Origin: Sulfurimonas sp.
Lineage (GTDB): Bacteria; Campylobacterota; Campylobacteria; Campylobacterales; Sulfurimonadaceae
Reading direction: 5' to 3'
NCBI GenBank assembly: GCA_021157665.1
Contig: JAGGWE010000070.1
Location: forward strand, 1-18,765
DNA length: 18,765 nucleotides
In this document: in pieces, positions 6,122-14,319 of the stretch
How the letters are laid out: each line of letters opens with the position of its first letter
How positions within the stretch are numbered: position 1 is the first letter of the stretch
The notes under the pieces: model-generated
What the model was told of the DNA's origin: nothing
The model's input: the letters and a program-made list of their open reading frames with translations, nothing else
Database searches by the model: none
Translations under genes and position numbers: made by a program

Positions 6122-8839
6122 TTACTTTAACTCACCCCAATTATCGCCAATATTCATACTAGCTTTTAAAGGGATATTTAACTCATAAATCCCTTCCATA
6201 ATCTCTTTAAAACGATTTCCTAAAGCCTCTGCTTGATTTTCATCTACTTCAAAAATCAATTCATCGTGGATTTGTAGAAGCATTTTTGCATTAAGATTTT
6301 CATCTTTTATAACTTTATCAATCTCATTCATAGAAAGCTTGATTAAATCACTTGCACTTCCTTGAAAAAGAGAGTTTACTGATTCTCTTTCATATGCTGC
6401 TCTGAACATTGGCGTTGCATTTTCATAGTCAAAATATCTTCTTCTTTTTAGCAAGGTTTCAACATAACCATACTCTTTTGAGTAATCAACTATACTTCTA
6501 AAATAAGTTTTCACAGTTGGAAATGACTCAAAATATCTCTCTATAATTCCCTTAGCTTCTTTTGTTGTAATCCCTAAAGTATCTGAGAGTTTTCTCTGCC
6601 CCATTCCGTACAGAAGTCCGAAGTTTACAGTTTTTGCAACACCTCTTTTACTTGGTGCTTCATCTTCACCAAAAAGAGCAATAGCTGTTTGCATATGAAT
6701 ATCTTTGTCATGTCTAAATGCATCTATCAATGTAGGGTCTTGTGAAAAATGAGCCAAAAGTCTAAGCTCCATTTGTGAATAATCTATACCAACTAACTTT
6801 TTGCCATCTTCTGCCACAAAAGCTTCCCGAATTTTAAGTCCTAACTCACTTCTTGCAGGGATGTTTTGCAGATTTGGATTTTTTGAACTTAGTCTTCCCG
6901 TTGCAGTTCCTGTTTGAACAAAGGAGGTATGGATTCTACTTTTTTTATCCTCTTTTGCAAGTTTTAAAAGTGGTTCAATATAAGTAGAATAAAGCTTATA
7001 AACCTCACGATACGACAAAAGTAAAGGGATAATCTCATGAGAATCTTTTAGCGATGATAAAACAGCCTCATTTGTTGAGTAGCCTGTTTTAGTTTTTTTA
7101 CCAACTGGTAATCCTAAATGCTCAAAAAGTATTGCACCTAATTGTTTCGTAGAGTTAATATTAAATTCACTTCCAGCTAATTTATGAATATTTTTAGTCA
7201 AATTTTCAAGCTTATCCTTAACCTCAACCAAAAACTTCTCTAAAAAGGCACTATCAACCTTGATACCCTCTTTTTCCATCCCCAATAAAGTTGAAATAAA
7301 AGGTATCTCCACATGCCGAGATTCTTCAATTAAGTAAGAAGCACTTTGAAGTTCTAACTTCTCATTTAAAAGATGAAATAGTTTTAGAGTTATAAAAGCA
7401 TCCTCCGCAGCATATCCACATGCCGAGTCTAAATCAACATCTGCAAAAGTTTCACCTTTTTTTACAGTATCTTTAAAAGCTACCATTGTATGGTCTAAAA
7501 GCTTATCAGCCAACTTATCCATAGCTAAACCACTTTCAGGGTTTACAAGCCATGCTAGGATAATACTATCGGCATATACTTCTAAGCTATCATCATCTAA
7601 AAATCTACTCACAAAATGCAAGTCAAACTTAATGTTATGTCCAATCACTTTAGAGTTAAAGATTTTTCTCATAGCACTCTTAGCAACATCTTCACTAACT
7701 TGATTTCCAACACCTAGATAAAAGTGAGCAAAAGGAACATAGTAAGCCTCATTCTCATTAAAACAAAAGCTAAAACCAACTAACTTATCTTTTTCATACT
7801 CTAGCCCTGTTGTCTCTGTATCAAAAGCTACAAGAGTATCTTCCTTTAGTTGTGAGAGAACTTTGTTTAACTCTTGTTCATTATCTAAAAGTATCGCTTT
7901 AAACTCTAATTTCCTAGTTTGTATCTGCTCTACTTCCACATACCGAGCTACACTCTCTTTTGTTTCATCACTAACCATATTTTTAGCATGTAAAAGTCTT
8001 ATAATATGGTTTTGCTCATACTTAACAAGCTCATCATAGATATTTAAAAATGGATGCTCAACATCCATTAAATATTCTTCAAAATCAAAACTATCAAGTA
8101 CATCATCTCTTAGAGTAACAAGCTCTTTTGACATATAAGCATTCTCTTTTGACTCTATAAGTTTCTTTTGGTTTGCACCTTTAATCAGTCCAAGATTTTT
8201 ATAAATATTATCCAAATCACCAAACTCTTTTAAAAGCTTCTCTGCACCAACTTTACCTATCCCTTTAACCCCAGGAACATTATCAGCACTATCGCCTAAA
8301 ATAGACTGATAATCTATAAACTGTTTTGGAGTAACACCATATTTCTCAAAACAAGCATCCTCATCCATAGTTTTTCGCTTAACTGCATCAACTACAACAA
8401 CCTTACCATCATCTATAAGCTGGTAAAGGTCTTTATCGTGTGAGACAACTCGAACATCATAAGCTTTATTTTTTGCATATTTCACTACTGTAGCTATTAT
8501 ATCATCAGCTTCAAAACCAACTTTACCCAAAGTCTTATAACCCATCTTATCTATCCACTCTATTGCAATAGGTAGTTGCATTGTAAGTTCTTCTGGTGGT
8601 GGCTTACGATGAGATTTATAGTTTGGGTCTATCTCATTTCTAAATGTAGGACCTTTAGTATCAATCGCAAAAACAATATAATCACTATCATGCTGTTTTT
8701 GAAGAGTCGATATAAAATTTGTAAAACCTGTTAAAAGCCCAGTAGGGAAACCATCTTTATTTTTAAGATGTTGAGGAAGTGCATAAAAACTACGAAAGAA
8801 AAAACCGAAGGTATCTATTACCGTTACAAGCTTACTCAC
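6122..8839 (-). CDS. polA: DNA polymerase I
   Basis: A 905-residue full-length enzyme with all three domains, acting in Okazaki-fragment processing and repair. The 5' nuclease (about 1-290) has VSHDKDLYQLID and LGDSADNVPGVKGIGKVGAEKLL. The 3'-5' exonuclease (about 310-500) keeps its metal ligands in FDTETTGL, HNIKFDLHF and YAAEDA. The polymerase domain has motif A DYSQMELRLLAH, motif B KTVNFGLLYGM and motif C QIHDELIFEV. The start is GTG, 3 nt after the HDOD gene stop, with little Shine-Dalgarno, so translational coupling is likely. Motif copies at 7309, 7416 and a variant at 7936 are read as ESRHVEI, DSACGYAAEDA and ARYVEV. They sit beside, and do not break, the catalytic residues. Confidence 0.97.
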   Translation of the reverse strand: MSKLVTVIDTFGFFFRSFYALPQHLKNKDGFPTGLLTGFTNFISTLQKQHDSDYIVFAIDTKGPTFRNEIDPNYKSHRKPPPEELTMQLPIAIEWIDKMGYKTLGKVGFEADDIIATVVKYAKNKAYDVRVVSHDKDLYQLIDDGKVVVVDAVKRKTMDEDACFEKYGVTPKQFIDYQSILGDSADNVPGVKGIGKVGAEKLLKEFGDLDNIYKNLGLIKGANQKKLIESKENAYMSKELVTLRDDVLDSFDFEEYLMDVEHPFLNIYDELVKYEQNHIIRLLHAKNMVSDETKESVARYVEVEQIQTRKLEFKAILLDNEQELNKVLSQLKEDTLVAFDTETTGLEYEKDKLVGFSFCFNENEAYYVPFAHFYLGVGNQVSEDVAKSAMRKIFNSKVIGHNIKFDLHFVSRFLDDDSLEVYADSIILAWLVNPESGLAMDKLADKLLDHTMVAFKDTVKKGETFADVDLDSACGYAAEDAFITLKLFHLLNEKLELQSASYLIEESRHVEIPFISTLLGMEKEGIKVDSAFLEKFLVEVKDKLENLTKNIHKLAGSEFNINSTKQLGAILFEHLGLPVGKKTKTGYSTNEAVLSSLKDSHEIIPLLLSYREVYKLYSTYIEPLLKLAKEDKKSRIHTSFVQTGTATGRLSSKNPNLQNIPARSELGLKIREAFVAEDGKKLVGIDYSQMELRLLAHFSQDPTLIDAFRHDKDIHMQTAIALFGEDEAPSKRGVAKTVNFGLLYGMGQRKLSDTLGITTKEAKGIIERYFESFPTVKTYFRSIVDYSKEYGYVETLLKRRRYFDYENATPMFRAAYERESVNSLFQGSASDLIKLSMNEIDKVIKDENLNAKMLLQIHDELIFEVDENQAEALGNRFKEIMEGIYELNIPLKASMNIGDNWGELK
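7309..7323 (+). repeat. Dispersed motif copy CCACATGCCGAGATT
   Basis: Plus-strand copy inside minus-strand polA, read as SRHV. It shares 18 identical bases with the copy at 3301-3318. Confidence 0.8.
7416..7427 (+). repeat. Dispersed motif copy CCACATGCCGAG
   Basis: Plus-strand copy inside polA, read as DSACG just before the exonuclease YAAEDA motif. Confidence 0.8.
7936..7947 (+). repeat. Variant motif copy CCACATACCGAG
   Basis: One base differs from the 12-mer CCACATGCCGAG. It is read in polA as ARYVEV, the same frame as the SRHVE copies. Confidence 0.55.
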
Positions 8840-8842
8840 AGA

Positions 8843-9658
8843 TTATTGCTCAAGTTCATCTAAAATATCATCAACAGCATCTTCTAATAACTCGTGATTA
8901 TATCCAGCATCTTGTGCTTTTTTCAAACCTATATTTATAGATACCTCTGATAAAGGTTTATTTACAGGTATAATAGTTTTTACTATATTTAAAGCTATTG
9001 AATACTCTCGTACCTCTTTTGGTGCCTCATTTGGATTATCAGCATATTTAATCATATCTATAAACTCTTGATCAAAATTCCAGTGTTCAAATATTTTAGC
9101 TGTAACCTCAGAACTAGTTACATCAACATACATCTTTTCAACCTGAGCGATATTATTTGTAAGTTCTATCTCTGAAGCAAAACTTATTGTTTCATCTTCT
9201 TGAATAATATCACTTGCTATAAGAATTTTTCCTGTCTCTTGTAAAAAAGTAGCAAGATAAAGTTTATCAGCTTTTTTCTTATCAATTTGTTTATACCAAT
9301 TCATCATAAGTGTAGCTTGATGCTCAGATATCTCAGCAAACTTTTCAGATGTTATCCCATATGGTTGCATATCTACACTTAAAAGTTTTCTAACAGAGTT
9401 TGATAGTACAATAGAGCGAGTCATACTCATACCAAAAAGTGAAACTGCTTGAGCAGGGTTACTTATCTCTTTTGCAAAACCATAAAGTGGAGAGTTAGCA
9501 GCTTTTAAAAGATTTGCTATAATCATAGGATCATGTTCTACAGCTTTTGCCATATCATGAATGGAAGCCTCGGAATCGTTGTAAACCTTATTTACATCAA
9601 TAATTGTTTTTGAAAGCGGTGGAAGTGAATTTATACTATCTACGATTGAGTTTTTCAA
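8843..9658 (-). CDS. HDOD-domain signalling protein
   Basis: A 271-residue single HDOD protein from the TTG at 9658. It has the typical start (INSLPPLSKTIIDVNKVYNDSEAS), then DPMIIANLLKAANSPLYG, AVSLFGMSMTRSIVLSNSV and FLQETGKILIASD, all standard HDOD positions. The catalytic HD pair is replaced (Q-E in FLQETGK), as in HDOD proteins generally, which act as non-enzymatic signalling or regulatory modules. The cognate partner is unknown. An upstream in-frame TTG at 9664 directly touches the Shine-Dalgarno, so 9658 is preferred. It is the first gene of an operon with polA. Confidence 0.88.
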   Translation of the reverse strand: MKNSIVDSINSLPPLSKTIIDVNKVYNDSEASIHDMAKAVEHDPMIIANLLKAANSPLYGFAKEISNPAQAVSLFGMSMTRSIVLSNSVRKLLSVDMQPYGITSEKFAEISEHQATLMMNWYKQIDKKKADKLYLATFLQETGKILIASDIIQEDETISFASEIELTNNIAQVEKMYVDVTSSEVTAKIFEHWNFDQEFIDMIKYADNPNEAPKEVREYSIALNIVKTIIPVNKPLSEVSINIGLKKAQDAGYNHELLEDAVDDILDELEQ

Positions 9659-9664
9659 GCACAA

Positions 9665-9669
9665 TCCTT
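9665..9669 (-). promoter_or_regulatory. Shine-Dalgarno AAGGA for the HDOD gene
   Basis: It lies 6 nt before the TTG at 9658 and 0 nt before the alternative TTG at 9664, which favours the shorter protein. Confidence 0.6.
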
Positions 9670-9680
9670 TTTTTTTCTTG

Positions 9681-9686
9681 ATTATA
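9681..9686 (-). promoter_or_regulatory. -10 box TATAAT for the HDOD-polA operon
   Basis: Minus-strand TATAAT (GATATAATCAAG), 22 nt before the HDOD start, in the 49-nt gap after the TauE/SafE-like gene. No -35 box is evident. Confidence 0.5.
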
Positions 9687-9707
9687 TCATGTTAAAAACA
9701 AATAAAC

Positions 9708-10418
9708 TTAATTATGACAATCAAGTATAGTTTTTGATGGATCGTTTATATATTCATAACCACTATAAATAGTATAAACACCATAAAGAATAACAGCGAT
9801 AGAAGATAAACTCATCATCATATTTCTAAAACCTGTCGCAGTTGTAAGTGATGTTAAAAAACCCAATCCAAACATAGCAGGAATAGTACTTAAACCAAAG
9901 ATAGCCATAACCATCGCTCCATAAAATGGACTAGCCGTACTTGCAGCTGTTATGGCAAAAAAGTAAACAAAACCACAAGGTAAAAGACCGTTTAACATCC
10001 CTAAAATAAAAAAACTTAGATTTGATTTTGAATTTAAAACTTTTTTAAAACTATTTTTATAAAGTGGTGAAGATGAAAAAGAGTGTTCTATAAGAGTTAA
10101 AAATTTTATCTTACCCATAAGAGATAATCCAGCTAAAATCATAACAACACCAGCAAAGATTAAAAGATATGCATTCGCATTATTTGAGTAAACTACAACA
10201 CCACCTAAAGCACCAAATATCGCTCCTAAAATAGAGTAAGTTAAAACTCTGCCTAAAGAGTATAAAAGATGAGATAAGGCCTGAGATACTTTTGAGTTAT
10301 TTGGATCTATTTTAATAGTAGAATATGCAACAACAATTCCTCCACACATCCCTATACAATGACCAAAAGAGCCTAAAAATGCAATACTAATAATAGTTAG
10401 TATGTTTACTGTTTCCAT
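9708..10418 (-). CDS. TauE/SafE-like (DsbD_2/UreH-like) membrane transporter
   Basis: A 236-residue integral membrane protein with about six hydrophobic helices. It has a first-helix motif FLGSFGHCIGMCGGIVVAY (about 14-32) and, after a central cytosolic loop, a second NGLLPCGFVYFFAIT (about 143-157). These paired Cys/Met-containing motifs mark the TauE/SafE-type family, often linked to heavy-metal (copper) handling for heme-copper oxidases. The classic sulfite-exporter role is not implied. The ATG at 10418 has AGGA 9 nt upstream. It follows a NosL-like gene in one operon, which supports a metal-related role (inferred). Confidence 0.8.
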   Translation of the reverse strand: METVNILTIISIAFLGSFGHCIGMCGGIVVAYSTIKIDPNNSKVSQALSHLLYSLGRVLTYSILGAIFGALGGVVVYSNNANAYLLIFAGVVMILAGLSLMGKIKFLTLIEHSFSSSPLYKNSFKKVLNSKSNLSFFILGMLNGLLPCGFVYFFAITAASTASPFYGAMVMAIFGLSTIPAMFGLGFLTSLTTATGFRNMMMSLSSIAVILYGVYTIYSGYEYINDPSKTILDCHN

Positions 10419-10434
10419 TTAATCAAATTCCTAA

Positions 10435-10938
10435 TTAATCACCTAAAAGTTTTTTTCTAATTACTGGATTATTCATAGTTTCACCACGCAATACTTTTAA
10501 CTGCATAGTTTCAAAACCAACATAACCATCAACATTATTTTTATAAGCTCCAAATCCATAACCCATTGGTGTGTTTTCAGTTAAAGAATAAAAAGCTTTT
10601 CTAGCATTTATCCAACTATTAGTATCTCTACTCATAACCCAAATAACAGCACTATTTTGAAACTCTTTATCTTTTAACCAATTAACAAATCCACCATGAT
10701 CATGAAAGAACCATGTTTTTCCATTTTTAATAGATACTTGTGAAGCATACTCTAAATCTTCAATAACCATACCACAATCACTATCTTGATATTTATTTAA
10801 TTCCATTTTTAAGGGAAGTTGTTTCATATTACCCTCTTTTATAACTATCATCCCCTCAGTTGATGCTAATGACAAAAACAGAGTAACTATTATCGTTACT
10901 ATCATTAAAATTATAAGAACAGGCATAAACTTTTGCAT
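10435..10938 (-). CDS. NosL-like membrane-anchored, probably copper-binding protein
   Basis: A 167-residue protein from the ATG at 10938, with one N-terminal membrane helix (about 5-25) and the rest probably periplasmic. The soluble part resembles NosL: DCGMVI (54-59), a ligand-rich FFHDHGGFVNWL (77-88), then VIWVMSRDTNSWINARKAFYSL and TPMGYGFGAY (98-132). The last parallels the NosL motif W.DA..A.Y...PMG. NosL is a copper chaperone for nitrous oxide reductase. Here only one Cys is present, there is no lipobox, and the partner gene is a TauE/SafE-like transporter, so it may serve another cuproenzyme such as cbb3 oxidase. An alternative TTG at 10956 would add MEFNFN but lacks a Shine-Dalgarno. 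GGAG lies 12 nt before the ATG. Confidence 0.7.
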   Translation of the reverse strand: MQKFMPVLIILMIVTIIVTLFLSLASTEGMIVIKEGNMKQLPLKMELNKYQDSDCGMVIEDLEYASQVSIKNGKTWFFHDHGGFVNWLKDKEFQNSAVIWVMSRDTNSWINARKAFYSLTENTPMGYGFGAYKNNVDGYVGFETMQLKVLRGETMNNPVIRKKLLGD

Positions 10939-10962
10939 ATTAAAATTAAACTCCAAAAAAAA

Positions 10963-10976
10963 ATTATAAGATTATA
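10963..10976 (-). promoter_or_regulatory. Two overlapping TATAAT-type -10 candidates for the NosL-like operon
   Basis: Minus-strand TATAAT at 10971-10976 and 10963-10968, in the gap between the HD-domain gene and the NosL-like gene. The upstream one leaves room for a short leader. Confidence 0.45.
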
Positions 10977-11013
10977 TTAAAGAATTGTTACATTTCTATT
11001 AAGGCAAATTTTG

Positions 11014-11484
11014 TCATCTTCTTTTTTTACCCTTACCAAGATCATCAAACTTTAAAAATATCTCCAAATCTTTATGCATCTCATCACTCAAAGAATCCCA
11101 AATCTCTTTTTTTAAATAATATCTAGGCTTATCCTCTTTGTAACTTTTCTGTATATCTCTTATTAAATAATGATACCTAACCAACTCTTTTGTATAGTCA
11201 CTTATAAAAAACCAATTTTTAATAATTTGATAACTTCTCTCTTCATGATCGGTAAAACTATATTCATTAAACTCCATATCTTCAGCATCTTTTACAAAAG
11301 CTGTGGAAGGCTTTCCTATATCATGTAAAAAAGCAGCCCCAAGCATTCTAAATTCACAAGATTTAAGTGTATAGTAAACAACTCTAAGAGTATGAAATAA
11401 AACCCCATGCTGATGCCATTTATTTTGTACAAAAAACAGAGATTTTAAATATGGTTTTGAAAAAAAGTTATTTTTAATTTGCAT
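11014..11484 (-). CDS. HD-domain phosphohydrolase-like protein
   Basis: A 156-residue protein with an HD-superfamily core: QHGVLFHTLRVVYY (25-38, metal His 31), LGAAFLHDIGKPS (48-60, the HD pair at 54-55), an additional FTDHEERS and LVRYHYLI with further His/Asp. The pattern resembles the HD domain of tRNA nucleotidyltransferase and small stand-alone HD hydrolases acting on phosphomonoesters or nucleotides. The substrate is unknown. It is last in the five-gene run, and its ATG overlaps the stop of the EAL protein (TAATG), so translational coupling and a functional link to c-di-GMP signalling are plausible but unproven. Confidence 0.8.
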   Translation of the reverse strand: MQIKNNFFSKPYLKSLFFVQNKWHQHGVLFHTLRVVYYTLKSCEFRMLGAAFLHDIGKPSTAFVKDAEDMEFNEYSFTDHEERSYQIIKNWFFISDYTKELVRYHYLIRDIQKSYKEDKPRYYLKKEIWDSLSDEMHKDLEIFLKFDDLGKGKKRR

Positions 11485-13460
11485 TATTTCATTAAAAATG
11501 GTTTTCCAAAATAATATCCCTGTGAATATTCAACACCTAAATCTTTTAAAATATTATAAATATTTTCATTTTCTATAAACTCAGCAATAATCTCTATATT
11601 TTGCTCTTTTGCAAAAGAAACTATAGTTTTAACAACAGATAAAGAATAACTATCTTGTTCAATATTTTTTATTAAACTTCCATCTATTTTTAATATATCT
11701 GGTTGATATTTCAATAGTCTTTCAAAATTAGAATACCCTGCACCAAAATCATCAATCGCAATTTTTACACCATATTTTTTCACTTCAGAGATAAATTTAG
11801 TAATCTCATCAAAATCTTTAACATCTTCATCCTCTAAAAGTTCAAACACAACTCTATGAGCCGATTCTTTATGTATATCTAGAAGTTCATATATTTTTTT
11901 TCTAGTAATTGGTTTTTCAATATCTAAGGCTGAAATATTTATACTTATGCTCTTATCAGTTATTTTCAATGCTTCAAATGAGTTTTCAAGAACTATTGCA
12001 GTAATTTGAGCATAATATTTACCTTTTTTTGCAATATTCAAAAAGAAAAAAGGAGATATAACTTTGCTGTTTTCATCAACAAGTCGAACAAGTGATTCAT
12101 ATTTTACAACCTCTTTTGTTTTATTAGAAACTATAGGTTGAAAATATGAGATTATATTTGATGTTTCAATTGCTTGTTTAACCATCTTAAGTATTTTAAG
12201 ATTATTTGCAGCTTCATCTTGCTCTTTTTGTGCTAAATCATTAGCTAAAATAAAATCTTGCTTATTTTTTTCTAAGGTTTTCATACCATATTTAACATTT
12301 TCAATACAATCTTTACCATTAGCAACACTCATCATAATGGATATATCATAATCAATCTCACCAGCATCAATTTTCAACTCATTGATAATATATTGAAAGC
12401 TTTGTAACGCTTGAGTTATATTTTCTAAAATCGTAGAAGAGTTATCTTCTAAATCCTGTACAAATGCAAACTCACCATTTTCTAAAGAGAAAAATTTATT
12501 AAAATTAAGATTTTTTGGCATCAAGTTTTCTAAATCTTTTGCAAATTTTTCTTCAATTCTTTGAGATATTATATAACCATAGAACTTCTCTATATCCATA
12601 AAACCTTCTATTTTAATAAGAACTAAAATAGGATTATTTGCAGAATCAATAAAATCATATAATATTTTTTTTGAACTCATAATATTTGTAATATCTGTTT
12701 TAATGGAGATATATTCAACAATATTATTATCAGTATCTAAAATAGGCTGTATAACAGTCTTTATATAATAAGTATTACTATCTTTAGTTAAATTTTTAAT
12801 TATCCCCTTCCACGGCTTTTTATTATTTTTAATCACATGCCAAAGTTCAGAGTACATAGAAGCTGGATTATCAGGGTGTCTCAATATATTATGATGATGC
12901 CCTATAAGTTCATCTCTATCATAACCAGTAAGCTTACAAAACTCATTATTAACATAAGTTATCACACCTTGAGTATCGGCTTTAGAAACTGCTGTATTAC
13001 TATCTGTTAACTCTTGATATTGTTGTAAAAAATTAAGATTATCATTAAACTCTTTTTGAAACTTCATCTTTTGAATAATTTTAGATAAGGATTCTTTTAA
13101 CTTTTCAAGCTGCATCGGTTTTAGTAAATATCCATCTATATTTAACTCTATAGATTTTATAAAATAATCCGTCTCACTATTAGCAGATAATATTAAGATA
13201 GGTATATCCTTATCAAAATCTCGTATCCGCTCTATCATATCAAGACCATTTAATTTAGGCATATTTACACCGGAGACAACCATATCAATTTTATTTTCAT
13301 AAAATTTTTCAATCCCATCTTCACCATTAATAGCAGAAGTCACATCTTTAAATAAACTATTAAATACTTCAATTAAACTTTCTCTTAAAAATTCATCATC
13401 TTCTACAAAAAGAAGATTCATGTTTTTCGTAAATTTTATAATATCTTTAAAGTTGTTCAT
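11484..13460 (-). CDS. REC-PAS-GGDEF-EAL protein: probable c-di-GMP phosphodiesterase
   Basis: A 658-residue cytosolic protein with four domains. REC (about 14-130) keeps the acidic pocket EDDE (20-23) and the LKP lysine, but the phospho-acceptor Asp is Gly64 (VVSGVNMP). PAS (about 148-262) is Aer-like (NEFCKLTGYDRDEL, NILRHPDNP, PWKGIIKN), a type that often binds FAD or heme. The GGDEF domain (about 268-405) has the signature degraded to ENGEF and is presumably inactive. EAL (about 418-655) has ESL in place of EAL but retains the expected catalytic residues: NIS, FELLEDED, IDDFGAGYSNFE, LKIDGSLI, AEFIEN and QGYYFGKP. So it probably degrades c-di-GMP under redox or binding control rather than classical phosphotransfer. 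It lies between a recombinase gene and an HD gene in one operon. Confidence 0.92.
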   Translation of the reverse strand: MNNFKDIIKFTKNMNLLFVEDDEFLRESLIEVFNSLFKDVTSAINGEDGIEKFYENKIDMVVSGVNMPKLNGLDMIERIRDFDKDIPILILSANSETDYFIKSIELNIDGYLLKPMQLEKLKESLSKIIQKMKFQKEFNDNLNFLQQYQELTDSNTAVSKADTQGVITYVNNEFCKLTGYDRDELIGHHHNILRHPDNPASMYSELWHVIKNNKKPWKGIIKNLTKDSNTYYIKTVIQPILDTDNNIVEYISIKTDITNIMSSKKILYDFIDSANNPILVLIKIEGFMDIEKFYGYIISQRIEEKFAKDLENLMPKNLNFNKFFSLENGEFAFVQDLEDNSSTILENITQALQSFQYIINELKIDAGEIDYDISIMMSVANGKDCIENVKYGMKTLEKNKQDFILANDLAQKEQDEAANNLKILKMVKQAIETSNIISYFQPIVSNKTKEVVKYESLVRLVDENSKVISPFFFLNIAKKGKYYAQITAIVLENSFEALKITDKSISINISALDIEKPITRKKIYELLDIHKESAHRVVFELLEDEDVKDFDEITKFISEVKKYGVKIAIDDFGAGYSNFERLLKYQPDILKIDGSLIKNIEQDSYSLSVVKTIVSFAKEQNIEIIAEFIENENIYNILKDLGVEYSQGYYFGKPFLMK

Positions 13461-13491
13461 ACATTCATTCTATCTTAAAATTACTTAAAAT

Positions 13492-14307
13492 TTATGCCAT
13501 TGGATGACATAATTCAACTGTCTTTTTTAAATCTTGCTTTTGTATATGAGTATAAATTTGTGTTGTTAAAAGAGAAGCATGACCAAGTAATTCCTGCACC
13601 ACTCTTAAATCTGCACCACCAATAATAAGTGAAGTTGCATATGAATGTCGTAAAACATGTGGAGAAACACCTAAATATTTTTGAGTTATTTTATATGCAG
13701 AGATTCTACTAAGAGTATTTCCCTTATAATTACACCAAATAAAATCTTTTTCATATTTCAACTCATTTAAATAATCATTAATCGCATCTTTAGATACCTT
13801 AGCGATAGGAACTATCCTCTCTTTTTCACCTTTTGCATGTCTAATATGTAACCATTCTCCATCTATATCATCTCGAGAGAGTGCTAAACATTCACTAATT
13901 CTAGTACCCGTTGCATATAAAAAAAGAATTAACGCATAATCTCTTTTACCTATCCAAGATGTTGTATCTATCGTTTTTAAAGCATTTTGAATCTCTTTAA
14001 AAGATAAAAATTTTGGAAGAAGTTTTGGGATTTTTGCTAATTTTATTTTTGAATATCCATCTATAAAATGACTTTTATAACAAAAATCAAAAAAAGAGTT
14101 TAAGGAAGATAGTTTTCTATTGAGAGTTCTTTTATTTTTATATTTAGATAAATAAGTTAAAATCGTTTTCGATTCTAAGGATAAAAGAGACCTAGCCAAA
14201 GAATCTTCTATAGATAAAAGATCACTTCGATATGCCTCAACACTTTTTGAGCTAAGTGCTTTAGTAACACTAATATATTCTAAAAAAGCTTCTAGTTCAT
14301 TTGACAC
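13492..14307 (-). CDS. Xer-type tyrosine recombinase
   Basis: A 271-residue integrase-family protein with the usual N-terminal SAM-like core-binding domain (about 1-85) and a catalytic domain. All active-site residues are present: Arg136 (GTRISE), Lys159 (AKGEKER), His217 and Arg220 (SPHVLRHSYA), His243 (LGHASLLTT) and nucleophile Tyr252 (IYTHIQ). The size and motifs fit XerC/XerD/XerH chromosome-dimer resolvases. Its place inside an envelope/signalling operon, with no phage or plasmid genes and no attachment sites nearby, argues for a housekeeping enzyme. I could not find a dif site. The start is GTG, 12 nt after the BamB-like stop, with only a weak Shine-Dalgarno. XerH, XerD or a paralogue cannot be separated by eye. 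Confidence 0.9.
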   Translation of the reverse strand: MSNELEAFLEYISVTKALSSKSVEAYRSDLLSIEDSLARSLLSLESKTILTYLSKYKNKRTLNRKLSSLNSFFDFCYKSHFIDGYSKIKLAKIPKLLPKFLSFKEIQNALKTIDTTSWIGKRDYALILFLYATGTRISECLALSRDDIDGEWLHIRHAKGEKERIVPIAKVSKDAINDYLNELKYEKDFIWCNYKGNTLSRISAYKITQKYLGVSPHVLRHSYATSLIIGGADLRVVQELLGHASLLTTQIYTHIQKQDLKKTVELCHPMA

Positions 14308-14319
14308 AGAGGTACTTAT

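Noticed and set aside
6110..6130. AAAGTA/TACTTT palindrome over the abutting flhX and polA stops as a bidirectional terminator
   Set aside because: It is only 6 A/T-rich pairs with a two-base loop, too weak, and is explained by the two stop regions.
2527..7947. Motif copies as a CRISPR or tandem repeat array
   Set aside because: Copies are irregularly spaced over kilobases, lie inside intact genes and have no spacer structure or cas genes.
12833..12841. TCACATGCC in the PAS-EAL gene
   Set aside because: It differs from the core at the first base, lacks the GAG extension, and encodes a normal PAS residue run (LWHVI). It was not counted as a copy.
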